From Psococerastis gibbosa (taxonomy: Eukaryota > Arthropoda > Insecta > Psocodea > Psocidae): DNA of 64,000 nucleotides. Below the pieces are notes generated by a model that did no database searches, had not been told where the DNA came from, and was given only the letters and a program-made list of their open reading frames with translations. The first letter of the stretch is position 1. Each line of letters starts with the position of its first letter. The stretch spans positions 7,339,419 through 7,403,418 of the forward strand of contig OZ020486.1 of NCBI GenBank assembly GCA_963971405.1, written 5' to 3'. The position numbers were made by a program, and so were the translations under genes. Below, in pieces: positions 57,001 through 64,000 of the stretch.

Positions 57001-58930
57001 GTGACGCGTAACGCGTGACAACACTCTTTCGGAACAGAGTTCTTCTATATGGTACTACAGGCACAACCGCACAGATTGCAGATGCAGCTCGCGTCGGCTT
57101 CTCGAACTGAAGTTTAGGTCTAACCTATACCTTGCACTTCAAGAGTCAAGACATGTATTTTCGGTTCATGTTTCAGCACATCAAACGCCGGGGATGGGTG
57201 TTAAGTAATGTCAAAGAACCAGAGACTGTGGCTGGCCACATGTATAGGATGGGCGTGATGGCAATGATGATTCCTGAATCGTCGGGACTTGACAAAGACA
57301 AGTCAGTATTTTTAAATACCTTACCGTACGCAGTGGCTCTACAGCCCGTGTTGTCTGCTGCACAATATCGTGCCAGTCCACACTACCTGTAAAGGGTTGA
57401 AAATAGTTTGATGCTAGCATGAGATGGATCCTACCTTGTTGAAGGCTAGCAGCTTGTTTTTATGAGCAGGGCACGGAGGAAATCAGAGACACGGTAGTAG
57501 GCAGATAGCAGCGAAATTTTTTATTAATTTGATCATCAGTAACGTCATTCTTCAGTCTGCATCTATTGAGTAATTGTCACTCAGTCAGGTGACAAGGGGA
57601 ATCAAATAAGTAATACTGTGACTAGATGTTTTCTAATGCCCCATATTCTAAAAAAGAAAAATTTATTGAGTAAAAAGATTACGAGCTTTAAGGAGGACAA
57701 TTTTAAATAACTTTAGTTAAGGAAGGGATGATTTAATAATGGAAAAGATAGATTAAAACTAAATTTTGCCTGAGACATGACATATATACATAATATTTAG
57801 AGGGGGTGGGGCAAGACCAATGCTGTGTTAGCTATCAACTTCCTGCCGTGGGCAGAGGCCCTAGGCGACATTGACTTATACCAACCAAACCGCTTACAGC
57901 TCATTATTGACACGAACATGTATTAGATCCGGCAAATTATGCATTGGAAGAAGTCTCATTATTTAACTTCGTCCTACATTTTCCCATTTCGGATACGCCA
58001 CTGTCTCAAATAGCCGAGTTCTATGCATAATACCATTACATTGGATCTCTACGGCACAGAACAACATAATATATATATGCTCTACGGCTTTCAGATGTCT
58101 TCGCCTCGCTCTCGTACACGACATCGGGGAGTGTATTGTTGGGGACATTACACCCTATTGTGGGGTGTCCGTCGAAGAGAAGCATCGTCAAGAGACTGAG
58201 GCCTTGCAGACACTGGCGAAGCTTGCTGGTGACATGGGTCCTAATCTCATGTCCGAGTACCAGGTAGGCTGTTGATAAACTCGGGTCTCGGGAACAGTGT
58301 TACTTTGCATCGAAGGTAAATTTATGGGCAACCTCTAATCACTTGTCGCGAATTCAAAATTCATCTGCTGTGCAAAGTAAACCTGTCGACAAGTAGGGCA
58401 AATTAGAGTACTGTACATGGGAGAGCCAGGACAGTCGCTTCTCGCCAAATTTTTTATTTTAATTTTTCTTCTCTGAGTCTGCAGTTCACAACAGCCATCT
58501 TACAAATGATATACAGCATACGAAAGCTCGCACCGCATAATTCATTTGTAAGACGATGTTGTTCTCGTAACACTTGCACCGAATACCTCAGTCAACTTGC
58601 CGTTATTTTTCTGCTGTGACGTATGGCTCAACTCAGAGTAATTTTACAATACAACTGCGGTATGGTGATGCTTGATTTGAATGGCATTTTTGTTATCAGG
58701 AATATGCTGATCAGGCAACTGCCGAGGCTCGAATGGTGAAGGAACTAGACAAGCTCGATATGATTATACAAGGTTTCGAGTACGAGTTAGAAGAAGAAGC
58801 ACCTGGCAGGTTAGAAGAATTCTTCGAGTCAACGAAAGGCAAATTTAAATATCCTTGGACTTTGGAAATATTAAAAGCTCTATATAAGAAACGCGATATA
58901 CACATCAATGGCGAGAAATTGAGGGAATGA
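51005..58930 (+). CDS. HDDC2: HD-domain 5'-deoxynucleotidase, HDDC2 family
   Basis: Four coding exons: 51005-51061, 57177-57301, 58095-58263 and 58700-58930. Phases agree and give 193 residues, close to the usual ~200. The first exon encodes MSTNADKFFTFLQLIGKLK, which aligns with the start of animal HDDC2; without it the gene appears to begin at a false ATG at 57132. Metal-binding residues are visible: H40 (VAGHMYRM) and H69-D70 (LALVHDIGECIVGDI). VKELDKLDMI follows, with the fourth ligand Asp. The family (related to bacterial YfbR) removes phosphate from deoxynucleoside 5'-monophosphates. The first intron is 6.1 kb and is almost filled by a LINE and a Penelope-like element. Confidence 0.92.
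51355..53515 (-). mobile_element. LINE, 5'-truncated, with intact RT ORF, in HDDC2 intron 1
   Basis: An antisense non-LTR retrotransposon. Its 3' end is marked by tandem TAATTA units at about 51363-51385 rather than poly(A). The 5' end stops at a G run near 53520, before any endonuclease domain. Its coding part is uninterrupted, so the insertion is fairly recent. Confidence 0.85.
51378..53495 (-). CDS. LINE reverse transcriptase ORF (705 codons, no endonuclease)
   Basis: An open frame containing a full reverse transcriptase: SSATDIDGINTQIG, IVPIFKKGDKSDPNNYRPIS, HQYGFRKKRSTNDAIMAF, YDLSKAFDCVPHELL, GVPQGSVLGPVLF and the catalytic FIFADDKTTS (FADD in place of the common YADD). The C-terminal part has VKFLGVHLD and HIEYALSVWG typical of jockey/CR1-like elements. 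The APE endonuclease that should precede it is missing, so the first ATG is probably internal to the original ORF2. Confidence 0.85.
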   Translation of the reverse strand: MLNTLFVLKIFFSRCPNNITLKKFSESLLQLDLSFLISNELHIDTKWETFLALVLSCYNTTLPVKKIKKKPHVNKKWFSEELKLMRDSLRDMYCYYNSFPTVVNRKRYNKMKFQYRKAINDAKIKLNDNEIKKSGNPTKKMWSIINLKRGVVKVPNDSSSRPKPSHLNEFFINIPRNLKQNLTDPVNMNDALDFSVIHCQRFHFEPITEKHLTELVKEIKNSSATDIDGINTQIGKIIAETLHTHVHYLINSCIVSSTFPKCLKIAKIVPIFKKGDKSDPNNYRPISILSFFSKILEKIMKEQISGHFETFNLFNAHQYGFRKKRSTNDAIMAFSKRTLKAFFDQMYSVSSFYDLSKAFDCVPHELLLMKLKKYHFRQSALDFVRSFLSDRYQTVVDGSIQSELLKVEIGVPQGSVLGPVLFIIQTNDFPQICTNADYFIFADDKTTSVVEADLNVAKQRNEVIRGKVKSWMNANGLTLNEAKTVDLVFTMREMPPNIVESVKFLGVHLDPGMSWQTHCDLLCKKLSSLSFLLRSLSSSVSVSVLRSCYFACFHSHIEYALSVWGHSVHATRVFGLQRRSIRGLASRGYMEDCREDFISLEILTLPSAYILKCLLYVFDERSSYITNSAVHNYNTRNAGNLQVQFTRINRVKDCGNYWGIKFFNYLSEGTKALSRSNFKVRVKKALIRRAYYSLAEALEDRLGEL
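54168..54965. mobile_element. Repeat family with TGCTTTCCAATTTAT ends, copy 3 (inside Penelope element)
   Basis: Shares GAACCGG-CCGAGTTTACTCG, the G run, CTGTCCGGTTTCGTTACTCA and CAGACAGACAGACAGACAG with copies 1 and 2. The right end (GTAAGTCCGTTGAAACCTCG) is truncated relative to copy 1. It replaces part of the Penelope RT coding sequence. Confidence 0.7.
55216..55286. repeat. Perfect 32-bp inverted repeat with 7-base loop
   Basis: The arm 55216-55247 (CACATTGTTAAAATTAATCA...) is exactly complementary to 55255-55286; the loop is ATAGTAA. It falls inside the Penelope-like element and interrupts its frame, so it looks like a local inverted duplication. Confidence 0.9.
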
Positions 58931-60656
58931 TTCGCCCTATCCAGCTCTTTACAATAATCTCAGTTGAAAGGAGTTCCTCGCGAATCGTGCACTAATGAGG
59001 TTCTGTAGGGACAGTTTTGGTTACTAGGTTCGCTGACGACAAACCGATATCCATATTATTCAAAATGACCGCCGTTTGCATGTGAAAGCTAAGCTCTTAG
59101 CATCTAATTAATTCTTTTAATATTTTTACTATGCCTGGACCTTATTTCGCTGCATATAATTTAATATATATATTCTCCATGATTTATAGAAAAATATCAC
59201 TTTAAAATAATACATAAATAAAATAATTTTAAAATAGTATTGAGGCTTATGGAAAAATCAACGCTTTGATATCAGTGCAACTGGTGTTGCCATCTACAAA
59301 ATGACGTCACAAATGAACCTCATTGCTTAGCTTCGCGCTCCCGTAGTGCTTATGTCTTCTAGCAAGATTGTTTAAGAAAAACAGCGGGATAAAATGAATA
59401 TGCCACTATTTCACTAACCATTGAAAAGAGCGGCGTAGTTAATGGAGTTCTAATAAATATCGCCGTAAGCACGCCTTGTGATAGTGCCTGATCAAATTGA
59501 TGACCGCCATGATGGATTTTTTAACCAAATCCGCGCTGTTTTTTCAATTGGCGTTCGCATTGGAAAAGCGCACTATGGCGGATTTCAAATCCATTCGCTG
59601 TAGAAATGTTGGGGCTTGCTGTGCTGGAAGGATTCACCTACGTTCAAAGGCTTCCCAATGAGCTGAGTGCGACGAGAAATGTTTAAAACTTCCCGATCTA
59701 TCTATGCTCTCAGTGAGACCGCCTACCCTACAAATCTCAATGACAGTTCTACGATCAATTCACGTAAACTTTATTTTTGAACCTAATACAGGCGCGGCTC
59801 TATAATAAAGTCTAACAGCCTATTTATTTTATTAGCAATAAAAAATCCGAAGCACAAATTGTCAACGACTTACTAAGTTTATCTGTCCATAAACAGTTCA
59901 TTTTAGTAGTGTAGGGAAAATGAGAAAGACGTAGGCTACTCTAATAATAACATTATTGTGTATTGTAAAAGTACTCAAGCAGTGATGAGACAATACTTGT
60001 ATGGCACACTACATGTGATGTTAACATTGAATTATGGCGTGTTATTGTTATTAACAGCTTCAAAATATAATGCAAAGTAGGTACCTACTGTATACGATAG
60101 TGCTGGCAAGCTAAAATTGTAAGAAAAAACTATTTTCAATTGATATATACAATATATATGGTAGATTACCTGCCATAAGGAATTTCCTGTTCTTCATAAA
60201 ATATAAGACAACAGTATAAGTTGCCATTATATAGCCATACAGCGCCGAACTAACGACTACAGGCTAAACTTATAGTAATAGGTATAGGCAATATCCAACG
60301 AAGGGTGGTTTGCGCTTCTGTTGTGGCTTTTTCATTTTAATTGCAGGCTAAAGACAGTTAAGCAAAACAGTTCTACAATGTAATATGACAGCGCCAAGTC
60401 ACAAGTGCCTCATGTCATTACCATTTTCTTAGCTTTGCACCGACCGATACTATAAATAAAAGTTTCCATCTATCGTAGCGGAAAAGCAAAACTATTGTTT
60501 CAAGAATTGGTATATATTCTAGTACCCACATAATTGCAATTTTTCTAGTCAGAAAATAATCGAATAGAGTATTTGTATAAATGTCAATTGTGTAGTCTAG
60601 TTCTATAATAGACAGGCAGAGTAATCCGCCATTTTGAATCCATCGTCAAGTTGGTG
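58931..60656. other. Intergenic downstream of HDDC2
   Basis: No gene recognised. AT-rich; no AATAAA immediately after the HDDC2 stop, so the 3' UTR may be a few hundred bases long. Confidence 0.4.
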
Positions 60657-60664
60657 TATATAAG

Positions 60665-62902
60665 CAGTGTTGCCGGACGTGTAATATGAAATATCACGCC
60701 ACTGATGTTCAAAATTCACGACATATCACGCAAGCAACTAATCGGCTAATATATATGCATATTAATATAATATATATATATAATACATAATTTATATTAA
60801 ATTTTTTAATATGGTAACTAAAAAAATATGTCATTTGTTTTGCTAATTTTATCTAACAACTTCTATGCTTAGCTTGTAGTGGGGCTGAAAAATCAGTGTG
60901 AATTATTTTTCTTACTTCCAGTGGCGTAACGATAGTTTTTCGAGGGTGGCGGTGTTTAATTCGCCCCCCCCCCCCCATTTTCATGATAGTGTAGAATAAG
61001 GGGACAACCGTTCTCAAGGACTTTCGCAGCATTTAAATTAATGACATTAGTGTCCGTCGCACAGGGGCCCGGGGGTTCGGGAGACGTGAACGGGGGCCCC
61101 AAGGGTCGTAATGAATATAAATACAAGCAAGGGGGGCCCGGGTCAAAATTTTTGAAAAATAAGCCTGAAATGATGGGGTTTTACGCAATTTGATAGGAGT
61201 AAGATTAGATTTTCCAGACAATTAATATAACTACATGTACAAATTACAGGGGGGGGGTCTCCCCGGATGAAATTTTTTGAAAATAGGGCTGAATTGGTAA
61301 GGGTTTTACGCATTTTGATAGCACTAATGTTTAAATTGTACAGACGATGAATATAGCTAACAAGGGGGGCCGGGGGTCTCCCCCGGGTGAAATTTTTTGA
61401 AAATAGATCTGAAACAGTGGGGTTTCAGGCATTTTGATAGGTTAACGTTTAGATTTTACAGACAATGAATCTGTAGGAGGTCGATGTAGTTGGAATTGTA
61501 TAAGCGGTTAAATGTAGAGTGACTGTATTGAAGTAGTTTCGACTCTACTTGGTATGTTGGTAAGAGTGACTTAACAAACATGATTACAAATAGTGTCTCC
61601 CCCCGGGTAAGAAAATTCTTGAAAGATGAGCATGAAATGGGGGTTTCATGCATTTTGATAGGAGTAATGTTTCGATTTTTACAGGCGATGTATATAGGCT
61701 AAATACGAACGAGGGAGTCTGGGGGTCTCCCCCGGGTGAAGATTTTAGTAAAATACCTGAAATACGGGGTTTTACGCATCTTGCCAAAAATGTTTAGATT
61801 TTGTAGATAACGACTTTATTAAGTTGTTACGTTTTGATGATTTTACAGACAATGAAAATAATTACGAGCAAGGGGGGCCGGGGGTCTCCCCCGGGTGAAA
61901 TTTTTTTTAAAAATAGGGCTGAAATGGTAAGGGTTTTACGCATTTTGATATGACTAATGTTTCAATTGTACGGACGATGAATATAACTACATACAAGGGG
62001 GATCGGGGGGCTCCCCCGGGTGATTTTTTTGTTGTTGAAAAATAGGTCTGAAACAGTGGGGTTTTGATAGGTTAACGTTTAGATTTTACAGGCAATGAAT
62101 CTAATTACGAGCAAATTCTTGAAAGATGAGCATGAAATGGTGGGGTTTAATGCATTTTGATAGGAGTAACGTTTCGATGTTTACAGGCGATGAACATAGG
62201 CTAATTCCAAACGAGGGGGTCCAGGGGTCTCCCTCGGGAGAAGATGTTTGTTAAAAAGACCTGAAATACGGGGTTTTACGCATCTTGCCAAAAATGTTTA
62301 GATTTTTCAGATGAGCACTTTATTATGTTATTACTTTTTAAATAATTCGGCCCAAAATATTGACTTTCTATAAAATCGTGGGGTTTTAAGGCTTTAAGTG
62401 GTCGCCTTATTCGCTTGAACAAAAGAGTTCAACCTCTTTTGAGGCATTGTGGTTCGTAAATAAGTAGTTTTTTTAAATTAATTTTCAATCAGAGAAAGAC
62501 CTCTCACATGTGGCATTTCTTTGTTCTATAATATGCATGTTTATTATCTTGTTCGATTTTGCGCCCATGTGGCGCAGAGGCAGACAAATATGAAATAATG
62601 AGCAAATCACAATGGCCGCCCGCTGACCGAGTAGATTTGGAATTTGATTTTTGGAGTTGTGTTGGGGTCTTGTCACTTGTGGTCTGTGGTCCTAGACAGG
62701 TAAGGTAAACCGCATTTTTTTTTTTTTAAGTTTTCATTTTTCCTGGGTTTTAATTTTTTTATTATTTTATTGGTTTAAATTTCAATATTTTTATTTAATT
62801 ATAAAATCAATTTTGTCTAAAATACACGCACTTTACACGCACATCACGCAAGCTCTGAAAATACACGCATTTCGTGATTTTTCACGCAAAACGGCAACCC
62901 TG
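60665..62902. mobile_element. Non-autonomous hAT transposon, TSD TATATAAG
   Basis: Ends CAGTGTTGCCGGACGTG and, on the other strand, CAGGGTTGCCGTTTTGCG, typical hAT termini. An exact 8-bp duplication TATATAAG lies at 60657-60664 and 62903-62910. Subterminal regions carry many TCACGC / ACACGC words in opposite orientation. The interior has no transposase but holds a GC-rich tandem array. Confidence 0.92.
61060..62330. repeat. GC-rich tandem repeat array (~115-125 bp unit) inside the hAT element
   Basis: At least eight degenerate units. Each has a palindromic GGGGGTCTCCCCCGGGTGAA block, then TTTTTTGAAAATAGG-CTGAAA, GGGTTTTACGCATTTTGATA and TTTACAGACGATGAATATA. GC blocks occur near 61065, 61133, 61250, 61362, 61598, 61715, 61871, 61995 and 62214. 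Some units contain insertions or deletions. Confidence 0.85.
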
Positions 62903-62910
62903 TATATAAG

Positions 62911-63933
62911 CAAAGAATTATTCTAGTGTTTACATTTTTATTTTTAGAAATTCATCAATTTCAAAGTGTTTTTTACCATCCATAAAAACGAGCCACCAGT
63001 TATGGAAGGGCTTAATAATTAAAAATCCTAAAAGTGTATTCTAGTGCTTTTTCAACATTTGCTACTTTTACATTAAATATAATAGAATATAGCGGCATAT
63101 AGGAATCAAAATGGCGGATAACAATACCCGGGTATAGAGTGCCTTAGTCTTTAGTACTAGTAGAACAATATCTATATGCGCAATATAAAAACTTATAAAA
63201 CTACAACTTCACAAAAATGGAAGTAAGTTACCTTATCGAGCAACTGACTGGAAGCTAGCTGTTTTATTTACTCGTATATGCATAAAAAGCTTTAACTAAC
63301 TAACATTTTAATTACAAATCCCGGAATGCGTTGCATTGTATTAACTTTAAGTACCGTACCTAATGTACAATATACATTTTATCTGACGATGATGCAATGA
63401 AAAGTCAGCAGAGTCTTACAAAGCGCTAGTTCAATAAAAGAAGGCAATTTTTCAGTTTTAAAAAATCCAAACAGACTTTTTCAAATAGCATCGGACAAAA
63501 ACAAAACAATATTGAGGCAAGACTTTTTCTAGCCAGCTTTGCTGAAATACATAGCTATGATTTTAAAATTGGTTTTATGGTCTCATATTTTTGAATTAAT
63601 CAAAACACCCAGCGGCATAATAACCACAGGGCAAAACAGGTCGTAGGTTTTAATTGAAAAGGTGAGTTCATAATCTAAAAAAATGGGGTTTCAATCACAT
63701 TTGATTTACAGTAAAGTAAATGACCAATAAGTGGGCCCCCCCCCATAAAGCGGACACCTTCATTTTTTTTTGTTTAAATTAAAGTACAAAACCGCGGGAA
63801 GTAAAATGTGTTATGTTGGCTACACTGTAATTTTATAAAGGAAGGCGGTGGAGTAGCAGAAGACGCCATAACTGTCAACATATGCCAATGCGCTGCCATT
63901 ATCTACCGGCACCTGTCGAAGTTAACCAGTTTC
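62911..63933. other. Non-coding stretch at right edge
   Basis: AT-rich with no recognised gene or repeat. A run of C near 63735 and an A/T-rich body. Confidence 0.4.
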
Positions 63934-63963
63934 ATGAAATTTCTTAAGGTATTTGCTAAGCAG
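63934..63963 (+). CDS. Possible first coding exon of a gene continuing past the window
   Basis: A start codon (TTTCATGAAA) opens ten codons MKFLKVFAKQ that end exactly at a strong donor CAG|GTGAGT. The preceding ~100 bases (63840-63930) are less AT-rich than the neighbourhood, like a 5' UTR. The product cannot be named from ten residues. Confidence 0.3.
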
Positions 63964-64000
63964 GTGAGTCAAGTTATACTAAAGCATTCCTGTTATTATT

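Noticed and set aside
57132..57392. HDDC2 starting at the ATG at 57132
   Set aside because: The first 15 codons do not resemble HDDC2, an acceptor TTTCAG sits at 57171-57176, and a conserved first exon exists at 51005-51061.
61060..62330. CRISPR-like array
   Set aside because: Units are ~120 bp, degenerate throughout and without repeat/spacer alternation; this is a tandem repeat in a eukaryotic transposon.

Overview
This is a window of animal nuclear DNA, almost certainly from an insect. Genes are split by GT-AG introns, the ribosomal protein and Argonaute-1 sequences are insect-like, and most of the remaining DNA is transposon-derived. The repeat style (many short AT-rich inverted-repeat elements, LINE tails, recurring TAGGCCTA-type words) reminds me of planthopper-like Hemiptera. 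That is recollection, not a database result. There is no operon, CRISPR array or prokaryotic feature.

Layout. (1) 439-6249, minus: the first three coding exons of the Hippo (MST1/2) kinase gene, running off the left edge. Its 5-kb intron holds an antisense LINE that is itself split by a poly(A)-tailed retroposon. (2) 8610-11203, minus: complete RpL19 in three exons. (3) 11204-24687: about 13.5 kb with no gene I can support, filled with palindromic MITEs, a nested MITE/LINE composite and dispersed repeats. (4) 24688-46536, minus: a complete 16-exon Argonaute-1 (AGO1) gene of about 907 residues with the DEDH slicer residues intact. A second possible first coding exon lies at 48402-48499. (5) 46980-49088, plus: mRpL53, followed 11 bases after its stop by a 60-codon membrane-peptide ORF on what looks like the same transcript. 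(6) 51005-58930, plus: HDDC2-type 5'-deoxynucleotidase in four exons, with a 6.1-kb first intron that contains a LINE and a broken Penelope-like element. (7) 58931-64000: mostly non-coding, with a 2.2-kb hAT element (8-bp target duplication) that carries a GC-rich tandem array, and a possible first exon at the right edge.

The genes are ordinary and conserved: growth control, translation, miRNA effector, mitochondrial translation, nucleotide clean-up. The unusual material is around and inside AGO1. Its introns hold three near-perfect hairpin MITEs, a TA-flanked hairpin MITE and two inverted copies of a 0.6-kb element, so its pre-mRNA should form long double-stranded stretches. Its last-exon tail is echoed in a degenerate ~85-bp repeat just downstream. 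Ten copies of one hairpin MITE family (TIR GGCG...TTCCAC, 3-bp duplications) occur in the window. All gene models were built by hand from splice signals and reading phase; none has been checked against transcripts.
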